Positions 38,326-48,236 are shown, counted from the first letter of the stretch. The stretch is DNA of 64,000 nt from a candidate division LCP-89 bacterium B3_LCP (GCA_005223185.1 NJBN01000002.1:62001-126000), one strand, 5' to 3'. Program-made: numbers and translations. Notes: generated from the letters alone by a model not told the origin.

Positions 38326-39225
38326 ATGGATAGTATGAGACAACGGATCGATAGCTTTTCAGACTACCTTATCAACGAACTCTCCTTATCGGTAAATACG
38401 ATACAAGCCTATCAACGTGATTTACTGCAATACAGCGATTTCTTAGATACTACCGAAAGAACCGGCATTATAAGCCCGCAATCCATCAAGGATTTCGGGG
38501 CTTATCTTCTTAAAAAAGGACTGGTTCGCAGCAGCGTGGCGAGAAAGTTATCTGCCTTGCGTAGTTTCTGCAAATTTCTAAGCGAATCTGGCGATCTAAA
38601 TATTGAAATACCCAGCAGGATTCTACTGCCTAAGCGCGGCAAACAATTGCCCCGCTTCATCGATCAGAAATCCATAAACCAGATCATCGATTCACTTCCG
38701 ACCGATGGTGAATTGGCAGTCAGGTCGAAGTTGATCGTAGAGTTGCTGTACGGCTGCGGTCTGCGGGTCGCTGAATTGGCAATACTACAACTGGAAGATT
38801 TCGATCGGGAGCGCCGGGTAGTGCATGTTCTTGGGAAAGGTGGCAAGGAACGCTTTCTGCCAGTTGGCGATGCAGCTTTGCACTGTTTGGCTGAATATCT
38901 TAAAGTCAGGGGACAGACCGCTTCAGAGCGGAAATCGGAAGTTACTACTTCGCGGTTGCTTATAAGTGTAAATGGAAAACCCTTGAACGTCCGCGACCTG
39001 CAGAGATCAGTCGCCTCTATCCTTAAAAAACTTCCTGACACGCCCGGTCATAATCCCCATCTCCTGCGGCATAGCTTCGCAACCCATCTTTTGGAAAATG
39101 GCGCTGACCTGCGCGCCATCCAGGAATTGTTGGGTCATTCATCGGTAACAATCACTCAGAAATATACTCACGTATGTCGAACTAAACTAAAGGAGGTATT
39201 TGAACGAACACATCCGCGGTCATAA
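38326..39225 (+). CDS. Tyrosine recombinase XerC/XerD-like
   Basis: 'LLYGCGLRVAELAIL', 'HLLRHSFATHLLENGADLRAIQELLGHSSVTITQKYTHV'. ATG 38326 preferred; ORF opening at 38284. Confidence 0.9.
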   Translation: MDSMRQRIDSFSDYLINELSLSVNTIQAYQRDLLQYSDFLDTTERTGIISPQSIKDFGAYLLKKGLVRSSVARKLSALRSFCKFLSESGDLNIEIPSRILLPKRGKQLPRFIDQKSINQIIDSLPTDGELAVRSKLIVELLYGCGLRVAELAILQLEDFDRERRVVHVLGKGGKERFLPVGDAALHCLAEYLKVRGQTASERKSEVTTSRLLISVNGKPLNVRDLQRSVASILKKLPDTPGHNPHLLRHSFATHLLENGADLRAIQELLGHSSVTITQKYTHVCRTKLKEVFERTHPRS

Positions 39226-39267
39226 ATTCGATGATTTTCAAGACACAAAACCTCGAAAGGAGCCATT

Positions 39268-39555
39268 ATGCGAGTCAACGTCTCTGCAAGACATTTCAAA
39301 GCCAGTGATAAACTCCAGGAATTTGCTACTGGAGAAGTTATGAGATTGCAAAAGTACTTCGACAATATAACCTCTGGCGATATAGTTCTTAGCTGGCAAA
39401 AGGGTAGCAAATCCACAGAAATTATACTCAATGTCAACGGGACGAAGCTGACCGCAAACGAGGACAGCCATGACTTTTATAAAGGAATCCCCAAAACAGT
39501 TGGCAAGTTAGAATCACAGTTACGTAAGTACAAAGCCAAGCTGTATAAGCGTTAA
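39268..39555 (+). CDS. hpf: Ribosome hibernation-promoting factor, short HPF/RaiA type
   Basis: 'MRVNVSARHFKASDKLQEFATGEVMRLQKYFDNI'; SD 'aaagga'. Confidence 0.85.
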   Translation: MRVNVSARHFKASDKLQEFATGEVMRLQKYFDNITSGDIVLSWQKGSKSTEIILNVNGTKLTANEDSHDFYKGIPKTVGKLESQLRKYKAKLYKR

Positions 39556-39579
39556 TTAGTATGCTTACATGGAATTACA

Positions 39580-39614
39580 GGGCGGGTACCACCTACGGGA
39601 TTTACCCGCCCTTT
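39580..39614 (+). terminator. Rho-independent terminator-like hairpin between hpf and hprK
   Basis: GGGCGGGTA(39580-39588)/TACCCGCCC(39603-39611) followed by TTT. Confidence 0.65.
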
Positions 39615-39640
39615 CACCTTAAGTTAAGGGGAATCAAAAA

Positions 39641-40609
39641 ATGGATACTATTGAAGTCGGTCTTTTTTTTAAAGAGAATGAAACCCGTCTGCGCTTAGAA
39701 TTAGTCACAACCCGGGAAGGTCTGCGGAGGAAGATCACTCAAAAACACCTGCACCGACCGGGATTGGCTCTGGCTGGGTTTCTGGAACTCTTCACCTTTG
39801 ACCGTATCCAGATTTTAGGTAACACTGAGATGACTTATCTGCGTAACCTAAGCGAAGAAGAGAGGCGCGCAAAATACCAGAAAGTTTTTTCCCACAATAT
39901 CCCCTGCATGATCGTTACCGATTCTAATCCCATACCGCAGGTATTCATCGATGAAGCTAACGATAAGAAGTTGGCAGTGTTCAGCACTTCTCATTCTACA
40001 ACCGTTTTTATTCATCTATTGAGTGATTATTTAGATGACAAATTTGCACCGAAACTGACCATGCATGGATCACTTGTGGATGTCTATGGAACAGGGCTTC
40101 TATTAACGGGCAGATCCGGTATTGGCAAGTCGGAAATAGCACTTGATTTGGTGGAACGAGGTCACCGTTTGGTAGCTGATGACGTGGTTATTATCACCAA
40201 GAAAGCCGAGGGGATCTTAATAGGTTCCGGCCCGGAAATGCTCAAGCATTTCATGGAAATACGAGGTGTGGGCATCATAGACGTCTGGCAGGTTTTCGGT
40301 GTGCGCGCCATACGTTTGCAAAAGCGCGTTGAAGTTCAGGTCGAACTGGTGGATTGGGATTCCCAGGAAAACTACGAGCGAGTGGGATTAGATGAAGAAT
40401 TTAAGGATTTCCACGGTGTGAAGATTCCCTACCTGCAACTGCCCATATTTCCCGGTAAAAACATCACCGTTATTGCCGAAGTTATAGCGTTGAATTTACA
40501 CCTGAAGGTCTATGGTTACCATCCCGCCAGAGCTTTCAACCGCCGCTTGATAGGTGCCTTGACAAATAAGAAACGGGTATCCAGTTACCTTGATAAGGAT
40601 TATGAATAG
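39641..40609 (+). CDS. hprK: HPr kinase/phosphorylase
   Basis: Walker A 'LLTGRSGIGKSEIALDLVERGHRLVADD', 'EIRGVGIIDV'. Confidence 0.93.
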   Translation: MDTIEVGLFFKENETRLRLELVTTREGLRRKITQKHLHRPGLALAGFLELFTFDRIQILGNTEMTYLRNLSEEERRAKYQKVFSHNIPCMIVTDSNPIPQVFIDEANDKKLAVFSTSHSTTVFIHLLSDYLDDKFAPKLTMHGSLVDVYGTGLLLTGRSGIGKSEIALDLVERGHRLVADDVVIITKKAEGILIGSGPEMLKHFMEIRGVGIIDVWQVFGVRAIRLQKRVEVQVELVDWDSQENYERVGLDEEFKDFHGVKIPYLQLPIFPGKNITVIAEVIALNLHLKVYGYHPARAFNRRLIGALTNKKRVSSYLDKDYE

Positions 40610-40742
40610 AAGGAAATTTGCACACTATGAATCTTTAATATGAGCTAATCTTATCAGCCCTTTTATCTTGACTTTCTCCTTTCCCTGAGTTACTTTTATA
40701 GATATCAGCGTAAATCATCCAATCTTAAATAGAAACATAGCG

Positions 40743-41654
40743 ATGAAAGATTCCCATTCTGAATTTAAGATAGGCATAACCGTCTTGACTGCCATATTCA
40801 TTCTGCTGGCAGCGATAATTTGGGGCAAGCAGGTGCGCCTTACTTCCGGTACGTATGAGGTGGACGTACGTTTCAAGGATATCTCCGGCTTGGATCAGGG
40901 TGTGCCGGTGTTAGTCAACGGTGTGCATCGTGGCAAAGTGAAGGATCTTATCCTGCAGCGTGATGCTGTCATCGTGCGGATGGCATTGGAAGAAAGTGTC
41001 GTGCTTTATGATGATGCCCATTTTGAGATCACCAGTCCTGAACTGATGGGTGGGAAAGTTGTCAACATCTTCCCCGGTGTTTCCACCCTCATACCCGAAG
41101 AGGGTTTCGTTTTCCAAGGCGAAATCGGCGGCGACATGAATGAACTGATGCGGCGCTCCAGCGACCTTGTTGCGGATGTAAAGCGGCTCCTGAACGTTCT
41201 CGAATCGACCCTGCAAAACATCAATAAAACCGCAGGTGACCCCCGGCTCCAGGAAGCGTTGGCTTCCAGCGTCCACAACCTGGATGAATCGTCGCAGAGA
41301 ACTTTAGAATTCTTAACCATAAATGAAGGAAAACTCACTCAGGTGATGGACAACTTAGTGGTATCGTCAGGAGCGATTCGCGGTCTCGTGGAAAATCGCA
41401 GTGAAGATATAGAAAAGGCGATAGCAGAAATGGAAACTTTTTTCTTGCGGTTAAATACCATTACCTCAAAGCTCGACCAGATTGCCACCAAACTGCAGAG
41501 TGAAGACGGAACCCTGGGCATGTTGCTCAACGACGATCAATTAGCAATATCCCTGCAAACTACATTAGCTGATGTTGACTCACTGGTGAAGCAGATAAAA
41601 GACGAAGGCATCGAGACCAATATACATCTTTTCGGAAGAAAGAAGAGAAATTGA
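40743..41654 (+). CDS. MCE/MlaD family protein
   Basis: N-terminal TM and MCE domain ('FKIGITVL', 'YEVDVRFKDISGLDQGVPVLVNGVHRGKV'). Confidence 0.88.
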   Translation: MKDSHSEFKIGITVLTAIFILLAAIIWGKQVRLTSGTYEVDVRFKDISGLDQGVPVLVNGVHRGKVKDLILQRDAVIVRMALEESVVLYDDAHFEITSPELMGGKVVNIFPGVSTLIPEEGFVFQGEIGGDMNELMRRSSDLVADVKRLLNVLESTLQNINKTAGDPRLQEALASSVHNLDESSQRTLEFLTINEGKLTQVMDNLVVSSGAIRGLVENRSEDIEKAIAEMETFFLRLNTITSKLDQIATKLQSEDGTLGMLLNDDQLAISLQTTLADVDSLVKQIKDEGIETNIHLFGRKKRN

Positions 41655-42238
41655 TCGCCTCCATAATTCTATCAGCTGGTGATTCAAGACGGATGGGTCA
41701 ACCTAAAGCTCTGCTGCCATATAATGGCAATTGCTTTCTTGATAAAATAATTTCTGATTACTCAAGCTTAAGCTGCCAGCCCATAATTGTAGTTTTAGGG
41801 AAGGACGTCGATCTCATAGAATCAGGGTTACAGGATCAATTACATAAGGTGATGATAAATTCCCGCCCTGAGTTGGGACCCCTGTCCAGCTTGAAAGTTG
41901 GACTTTCAGGACTATTACCGGAAAACGAAGGCTGTTTCTTCCATCCGGTTGACCATCCGGTTGTGAAGGTGGAGACTCTAAAGAATGTGATTACCGCCTG
42001 GAACACCAACCCTGCCAAAGCCGTACGTCCGCGTTATAACCGGCGCGGAGGTCATCCGGTCTTAATCGGGAGCGAATGGATACAGCCAATACTTGACCTG
42101 CCTCCCCAGGCGAACATGCGGGACTTAATGCATTCCCGCTCCGAGGACGTCATCGAATTGGAGGTGTCAGATCCCGGCGTTATCCTGAATATCGACACCC
42201 CGGAACAGTACCATGAACTGCTTGCGAACGCAACATGA
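41651..42238 (+). CDS. Nucleotidyltransferase (MobA/MocA-like NTP transferase)
   Basis: 'IILSAGDSRRMGQPKALLPYNG', 'PVDHPVV', 'RYNRRGGHPVLI'; TTG start overlaps the previous stop. Confidence 0.82.
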   Translation: MIASIILSAGDSRRMGQPKALLPYNGNCFLDKIISDYSSLSCQPIIVVLGKDVDLIESGLQDQLHKVMINSRPELGPLSSLKVGLSGLLPENEGCFFHPVDHPVVKVETLKNVITAWNTNPAKAVRPRYNRRGGHPVLIGSEWIQPILDLPPQANMRDLMHSRSEDVIELEVSDPGVILNIDTPEQYHELLANAT

Positions 42239-43350
42239 GGACGATTTATTGTAAGTCCACCGCTTTTTTTATAAGCGCCCTGGTGGCAATTTCAATCACG
42301 GTTGATGTTGCGCTGGCAAACTGGTTCCTCTTGCCGGGTATATACTATTCTGATGATTACGGTTTAGTCGGTAGTATAGCTTTCATCAACGAAAATGCCG
42401 ATAAGGAAAGAGTTAGTTTAGGATTTTCCTATTTTGGTGAAGGGCAGGGGCAAGGTGATTTTCTCATCTTCCTTCCCGAAAATCATTCTGAATGGACTTT
42501 CAACCTTCTCTACCAGGCGTATGATCTGGATGCCTATTCTGTCTATGAATCTTTTCAGCAAGAGGTTCTAACCACAGATACCAGGTACTGGGTGGATCTC
42601 TGGATGCGATGCGATTTCCCCCGTGACGGTGGTATCTTCTATGGATTTGAGACTGCTTACCGCAGTTCTCAATTCAAGTACGGTTCTCTGGATTCCAGAT
42701 ATAACGGTTATCCTTCACCCATTACTTCCATTTTTACCGACGCGGAAGAATACGTCTTCTCACTGCGGGCAGGTTTGGAACGCCGTGATGACCGTTATAA
42801 CAGCTTCAGGGGAACGTATTTCCTCTGGCAGATAGATATCGGCAGATCAGATACAGGGTTCGACAACCATCAACTAATCAGAACCCAGGCTGATTTCCGT
42901 AAATACATACCCCTATCAAAAAGAAATTCAGCGATAGCGTTTAACCTGCGCGGTGGAGTTATCCACCATCAGGTACCCTACTTGAGCCAATTCAAAATGG
43001 GCGGTTCATTGAGCTTGCGCGGGTTTCCTCTCAATCGCTATTACGGAAACGGTTACTATCTACTGCGCACCGAATTTCGCAACGATGTGATACACGATCT
43101 GCCCAGTCCCTTAAGTCGGTTCTTCCAGGCTGAAGAGGGTGTTGACAATACTTTTTCATTGGGATTTGCACTTTTCACCGAGATTGGCGATCTCTGGAGA
43201 CCTGACTTGGGTTGGTGGGGATTGCGGCAGGGAGTGGGTGTGGGTCTACGGGCAGTGTTCCCACCCAGTGTGGTTGCCACCATAGATATCGCTACTCCCG
43301 TCGATTCCGATCATATCACCATTTACCTGAACATAGGGCAGAGCTTCTGA
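42235..43350 (+). CDS. BamA/TamA-like outer-membrane beta-barrel protein without POTRA domains
   Basis: Signal-like N-terminus, 'GGSLSLRGFPLNRYYGNGYYLLRTEFRND', terminal 'HITIYLNIGQSF'. Confidence 0.75.
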   Translation: MRTIYCKSTAFFISALVAISITVDVALANWFLLPGIYYSDDYGLVGSIAFINENADKERVSLGFSYFGEGQGQGDFLIFLPENHSEWTFNLLYQAYDLDAYSVYESFQQEVLTTDTRYWVDLWMRCDFPRDGGIFYGFETAYRSSQFKYGSLDSRYNGYPSPITSIFTDAEEYVFSLRAGLERRDDRYNSFRGTYFLWQIDIGRSDTGFDNHQLIRTQADFRKYIPLSKRNSAIAFNLRGGVIHHQVPYLSQFKMGGSLSLRGFPLNRYYGNGYYLLRTEFRNDVIHDLPSPLSRFFQAEEGVDNTFSLGFALFTEIGDLWRPDLGWWGLRQGVGVGLRAVFPPSVVATIDIATPVDSDHITIYLNIGQSF

Positions 43351-43354
43351 TCTG

Positions 43355-44092
43355 ATGAATGTTGATAGTGAAAATACGATGATAGAAGATAACAACAGCC
43401 GTGTCCTTGTGGTCGATGATGATTCGATGGTGCGAGAAGTTCTCCTGACCAAATTGGAACGGGCTGGTTATTCCGTGGATGGAGCTGCAGATGGAAAGGC
43501 GGCGCTGGACAAACTCACCGCTAATCCTCCCGATCTATTGGTATTAGACATAAAGATGCCTGATATGGATGGATACGAAGTTTGTCAAAAGCTCCGTAAT
43601 GATGACCGCACGAAAACGTTGCCGGTTTTAATGCTGACAGCATACGGTGGAATTGATCATATCATCAAGGGGCTGGAAGCTGGCGCGGATGACTACGTAA
43701 CCAAGCCTTTCCACATTGAAGAGGTTCTGGTGCGAGTGAGATCTCTCCTGAGAATGAAAAATATGGAGAGGGAATTAAGGGAAAAGGAGACTTTTTTAGC
43801 ACGTTTGGAGACTATGGGTCGGCTCCTGGTAACCATGTCTCATTATATTAACAATTCTCTGGCGATAATCAGCGGGCGCGCTCAGGCGACGAAAGCTGAT
43901 AATCAGGATCAGGTGCGAAAGTTAAAGCGAGCCTGTGCTAAGGAATCAAAACGCATTGCTGCAGTTTTGAAGAGCTTGGATGAGATGGCTAACGGTATGA
44001 AGTTGGGCACAACTTCCTATGTCGGTTCTGATGTCTCCATGTTGGATATTGAGGCTAAGATCGCCCGTCATCTGGAAACGGTTGAGGATTAG
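43355..44092 (+). CDS. Response regulator with C-terminal DHp-like helix domain and no HATPase domain
   Basis: REC 'VLVVDDDSMVREVL...LLVLDIKMPDMDGYEV...VLMLTAYG...DYVTKPF'; then 'METMGRLLVTMSHYINNSLAIISGRAQ'-like H-box region. Confidence 0.85.
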   Translation: MNVDSENTMIEDNNSRVLVVDDDSMVREVLLTKLERAGYSVDGAADGKAALDKLTANPPDLLVLDIKMPDMDGYEVCQKLRNDDRTKTLPVLMLTAYGGIDHIIKGLEAGADDYVTKPFHIEEVLVRVRSLLRMKNMERELREKETFLARLETMGRLLVTMSHYINNSLAIISGRAQATKADNQDQVRKLKRACAKESKRIAAVLKSLDEMANGMKLGTTSYVGSDVSMLDIEAKIARHLETVED

Positions 44093-44108
44093 ATGGGTGC
44101 GGTACGGT

Positions 44109-45278
44109 CTATTTATCTTCGAGGTGATTTAGAAGTCTATTCAATCCTAAGAACATCCATGCCTGAACCCAGCGGATGTGAGGTATTTTGTTGAGCCAGT
44201 ATCGACGCTTTTGGAAATAATAATATCCGGAACGATCCTGAAAGTTTTCAATTCCCCAGTGCGCAATTTTCTGGGCGAATTCCAATCCATCGGATGTGCG
44301 GTCATGCAAATGTGAGAAAGTAAGTATCCCTTGTGCTAAACAGTGTCCGTCAATGGGGTAGAGCGATCCGGGAGAGAACTTAGGAGCGCCATCCTGTTCA
44401 AAGAGTTGGTTGCGATAGTATTGGAGTCCCTTTTCTATTGCCGGTATAACAACCGGATCATCACTATAACGATAATAATCTTCCAACGATTCCAGTACAA
44501 ATCCCGTGTGATAATTGTCGATCCAATTGTGTACGGGATCCTCACCGTAGGGCCATGAACCATCTTCTTCCTGCGTTGAGATTACGTAAGCAGCCGCACC
44601 TCGCGCTTTCTCTAATAAACTCTCGTCATTGACCTTTCTACCCACACGCGCCAGCATTCTGGCTGCTAAAGCGGTAACATTTATTACACGGGAGAGGTCG
44701 TTGGGAGTGTAGCTGAAACATAAACCACCGTGAAATTCCCGGATGGTCAAATCATTTAGTGCAAATTGACAGGCGCCCTGTACAGTTTCAATCAGTTCGG
44801 GGGAAGGCTCCATTTCATTTAAATCCAGGATGGCTTCAACTGCGAACGCAGTATGAACCAGCGATGGTGTTTGAGCTGGTACGTAAAACGCGCGAGTCTG
44901 GTAGGGGAGATTGGTACCCCAGCAGGGTCCTGCATAACCTGGTATGATCTTATCAAACAACCGTTTTTTCAGTAACGATATGGTCTCGTTGAATTTAGGA
45001 TCAGGTTTTCTCTTATTACGTAAGACATACCCGGATATGAAGAGCGCTAAACCTTTGGCGAAACAATCTCTGCGGATGCCCATCATACGCCTGACGTTCA
45101 AGGGACTTATTTTAATTAAGTGATTCCCTGTCCAGCGCGGGTAACGGGTGCTGAATGGGAATATCCTGAATAAAGGCGAACCTAAAGCGTCCCAGGGGTC
45201 CCAACCTGAGAAATCGGTTTTTTCACAGTAGGCACGTAACGCTTGTTCTGATTGGGTAATTTTTGTAACGGGCTTCAT
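44109..45278 (-). CDS. Uncharacterised protein with predicted alpha/alpha-toroid repeats; sole convincing minus-strand gene
   Basis: Long ORF with 'GWDPWDALGSPLF', 'FAVEAILDLNEM', 'EEDGSWPYGEDPVHNWIDNYHTGFVLESLEDY' repeats. Confidence 0.75.
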   Translation of the reverse strand: MKPVTKITQSEQALRAYCEKTDFSGWDPWDALGSPLFRIFPFSTRYPRWTGNHLIKISPLNVRRMMGIRRDCFAKGLALFISGYVLRNKRKPDPKFNETISLLKKRLFDKIIPGYAGPCWGTNLPYQTRAFYVPAQTPSLVHTAFAVEAILDLNEMEPSPELIETVQGACQFALNDLTIREFHGGLCFSYTPNDLSRVINVTALAARMLARVGRKVNDESLLEKARGAAAYVISTQEEDGSWPYGEDPVHNWIDNYHTGFVLESLEDYYRYSDDPVVIPAIEKGLQYYRNQLFEQDGAPKFSPGSLYPIDGHCLAQGILTFSHLHDRTSDGLEFAQKIAHWGIENFQDRSGYYYFQKRRYWLNKIPHIRWVQAWMFLGLNRLLNHLEDK

Positions 45279-45293
45279 ATCTGTTAATAATAC

Positions 45294-45322
45294 TTGATTT
45301 TGTTTATAATATTTACTATATT
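45294..45322 (+). promoter_or_regulatory. Putative sigma70-type promoter of the exopolysaccharide locus
   Basis: TTGATT (45294-45299), 17-nt spacer, TATATT (45317-45322) in the divergent intergenic region. Confidence 0.5.
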
Positions 45323-45383
45323 TTTTGGAATTTACCGGTAAATATTTCTTGCAGGCAAGAATTTCCTATAGAAGGTAATAAAT

Positions 45384-46139
45384 GTGTTAAAGCGAAAGCA
45401 AGCTGAAATCCTAATAATTATAACCATCCTATCGCTCACGATTCTTCTTTGTTCTTGTGGTGGAGGAACGCCGCCAGCCATAGAAGAGATAGCCAGAATT
45501 CCGCTTCCCCAGTACATACCACCTCAGTCGGAAGAACTCCCTGAATATCTAATTGATTTTAACGATCTGATAGAAATCAAGTTTTTCAATAACCAGCAAT
45601 TTAATGAAATAGTGCGCGTCAGACCGGATGGTAGAGTATCATTACAACGTATCGGTGATTTGCTTGTTGTGGGCAGAACCCCGGATCAAGTCAAGGGTAT
45701 GATCACAGAGAGTTATGCCCGCATCATAAAGGATCCGGACATTACCGTTTTTGTCAGAGAGTTCGGATCACCTGAAGTCTATGTTCTAGGCGAAGTCCCC
45801 AGGCCCGGCGCCGTGCCCTATCGCGGGCAGTTGACCGCTCTTCAGGCAGTAGCCTTAGCAGGTGGTCCCACTAAATACGCAAAGATGGGCAGCGTACTGA
45901 TAATCAGGCAGGATGGCAATGAGTTGGTAGCAGCACGCTGGGATATGGATGACTTGATGGATGGCGACATCTTCAGGGGAGATCCGCCGGTGAGGCAGTT
46001 TGACATAATTTATATACCGCGAAATTTTATTTCCAAGGCTAACGATTTTGTGGATGCTTATCTTCCGGCAATTCTGATGCCGCTGGATCTTACGGTGCGC
46101 TGGATGTACTACCAGAGAATACTAAATACAGGTGAATAG
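45384..46139 (+). CDS. Polysaccharide export (Wza-like, SLBB) lipoprotein
   Basis: Lipobox-like 'LTILLCSCGG', 'DLIEIKFFNNQQFNEIVRVRPDGRVSLQRIGDLLVVGRTPDQV', 'VYVLGEVPRPGAVPYRGQLTALQAVALAGG'. Confidence 0.9.
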   Translation: MLKRKQAEILIIITILSLTILLCSCGGGTPPAIEEIARIPLPQYIPPQSEELPEYLIDFNDLIEIKFFNNQQFNEIVRVRPDGRVSLQRIGDLLVVGRTPDQVKGMITESYARIIKDPDITVFVREFGSPEVYVLGEVPRPGAVPYRGQLTALQAVALAGGPTKYAKMGSVLIIRQDGNELVAARWDMDDLMDGDIFRGDPPVRQFDIIYIPRNFISKANDFVDAYLPAILMPLDLTVRWMYYQRILNTGE

Positions 46140-46183
46140 TAACCAATAGATAAATTTAATTTGCTAAGATTACGGTAACCCCG

Positions 46184-46972
46184 ATGTATTTAGACTTTTT
46201 CGGTTTCAAAGAACAGCCCTTTAACGTCACCCCGGACCCCAAGTTCCTGAACTTCAGCGAATCCTACCAGGATGCCCTGGCGTATTTGATATACGGCATC
46301 CGCATGCGTAAGGGTTTCGTTGTGTTGACCGGGGAAATCGGAATCGGCAAAACCACCGTGATCAACGCCCTGCTGGAACGGCTTGACGATTCCCATCGAA
46401 TATCTTCTCTGGTTCATTCCAACATGAGCTTGAAAGATATGCTGCGGTTTATTTTCCGAGATTATGGTCTTGATGCCTCAGGTAAGTCCAAAAGTGAACT
46501 TCTGCTGAATTTGCAGGAATTCCTGATCAGATTGGACCAAAAGGGAGGTAACGCCGTATTAATAGTTGATGAAGCACAGAATCTGCGCAGTTGGCAGTTG
46601 GAAGAAATCCGCCTGCTATCCAATATCGAAACTGCCAAACGCAAACTGATCCAGATAGTGTTGGTTGGACAGCCGGAGTTACTGCATCTTATGAATTCCC
46701 TCGAACTGAAACAGTTCAAACAGCGCGTTTCCCTGCATTTTCATCTAACAACTTTGACTCAGGATGAGATGGAAACTTATGTCGAGCACCGCTTGAAAGT
46801 AGCCGGTTATCAAGGGAAACGGCTTTTTGAGGATGGCGCACTTGAAGAAATCTACAAGTTCAGCGAAGGAATTCCGAGACTGATAAATGCTATTTGTGAC
46901 CGTGCTTTGATAAAAGCCTGTGTATCAGGGCACCGTAAAATTGATCGTAAGTTACTTCGTAAAGTTATGTAG
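46184..46972 (+). CDS. ExeA-like AAA ATPase (EPS/XrtA-associated type)
   Basis: 'FGFKEQPFNVTPDPKFL', Walker A 'GEIGIGKTT', Walker B 'VLIVDEAQNL', 'GIPRLINAICDRAL'. Confidence 0.9.
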   Translation: MYLDFFGFKEQPFNVTPDPKFLNFSESYQDALAYLIYGIRMRKGFVVLTGEIGIGKTTVINALLERLDDSHRISSLVHSNMSLKDMLRFIFRDYGLDASGKSKSELLLNLQEFLIRLDQKGGNAVLIVDEAQNLRSWQLEEIRLLSNIETAKRKLIQIVLVGQPELLHLMNSLELKQFKQRVSLHFHLTTLTQDEMETYVEHRLKVAGYQGKRLFEDGALEEIYKFSEGIPRLINAICDRALIKACVSGHRKIDRKLLRKVM

Positions 46973-47027
46973 ATGTAGTAGTTACAAATTAAACCACTAA
47001 GGCAATCATCCACTTTTTGAGTAGCTC

Positions 47028-48236
47028 ATGAAAATATGGTCCAGAATTTCTTTACCGCTTCTAATCTTCATAACTGCTCTCTTACTCCGTATTCTCCATA
47101 TCGCATTCCTGGAAGAAGGCTTTTATTTTAGTGATTTCAAAGCCTATGACCGAGCCGCACAGTACTTAGTTGAGGGGCAGGGTTTCGATCCGGAATTTAA
47201 AAGACCACCTCTTTATCCCCTGTTTTTAGCGTTGCAGTATTTATTATTTGGGCATCACATCCTATTGATTCGCATATTCCAGGCAATTATGGGCGCCTAT
47301 AGTTGTGTTTTGATATTTTATATCGCTGATAAGCTGTTAGGGAAAAAACCTGCATCGATTTCTGCCTGGATATCCGTATTTTACCCCTATTACGTGTTTA
47401 TTACGGGTCTATTGTATCCCACGATGCTAACGACGTTCTTACTAATCTGTACAATATATTTCCTGGTTCTTGCAGTTCAGGACAAGTCTATTATATCTGC
47501 AGGCATCGCTGCATTTCTATTAGGTTTAGCCTCACTGGCTGTTCCGGTATGTTTGGCGTTTGTACCTTTTCTCTTGATCTGGTTCATATTTTGGAGTGGT
47601 CTGGGAAAGAGCCGCGGCTTAATCTACGGGTTGATCGCTTTGGTTGTCGTAGTTATCACGCTGGTTCCGTGGACTTATTACGGTTACCAACATTATGGTC
47701 GCCTTATAGTCATTGACCCTCGTCTGGAGAAACATCTTCCTATTATAAAATCACCAGATGAAAGTAATCCCAATGCGGGATATAATGGGGGGGGCGAGCG
47801 ATTCAACATGATTCTCGACCAACCTGGTCGTTTTATGGGTAACGCTGCTGGAGAATTCGTCCGATTCTGGAAATTTATTCCCGATCGTATCGTAACCAGC
47901 AGGATGGACTATCGCCAGAAAGTGCACGAAGAAGACGATCGGATGGTCGTTGATCATCCTTATACATCCCATTTTCTTGATTGGGTGAGTATTTTTTCGT
48001 ATGGTCCTGTGTTTCTTCTTGCGTTGGTGGGCATTGCACTCAATCTTGCACATTGGCAATTGATAAGTTTGCCGCTGCTGTTGGCAATATCCCAGGCGCT
48101 GGGTTATTCGATGTTTTTCGCTCAGACGAGATATCGTCTGCCCATCGAATTCTGCCTGATGATCTTAGCTGGCGGGGGCATATACATTATATGGAAAAAG
48201 ATAAGAAACCATAAAGAAGAGTACAACGAGGGATAA
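47028..48236 (+). CDS. Glycosyltransferase family 39-like membrane protein
   Basis: Polytopic, 'RPPLYPLFLALQYLLFGHH', 'VPWTYYGYQHYG'; related in layout to the 18403-19674 protein. Confidence 0.75.
   Translation: MKIWSRISLPLLIFITALLLRILHIAFLEEGFYFSDFKAYDRAAQYLVEGQGFDPEFKRPPLYPLFLALQYLLFGHHILLIRIFQAIMGAYSCVLIFYIADKLLGKKPASISAWISVFYPYYVFITGLLYPTMLTTFLLICTIYFLVLAVQDKSIISAGIAAFLLGLASLAVPVCLAFVPFLLIWFIFWSGLGKSRGLIYGLIALVVVVITLVPWTYYGYQHYGRLIVIDPRLEKHLPIIKSPDESNPNAGYNGGGERFNMILDQPGRFMGNAAGEFVRFWKFIPDRIVTSRMDYRQKVHEEDDRMVVDHPYTSHFLDWVSIFSYGPVFLLALVGIALNLAHWQLISLPLLLAISQALGYSMFFAQTRYRLPIEFCLMILAGGGIYIIWKKIRNHKEEYNEG

Noticed and set aside
38326-39225. Tyrosine recombinase as an integrase marking a mobile element
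   Set aside because: The motifs fit a chromosomal XerC/XerD directly after topA; no att-like repeats or cargo boundary were seen.
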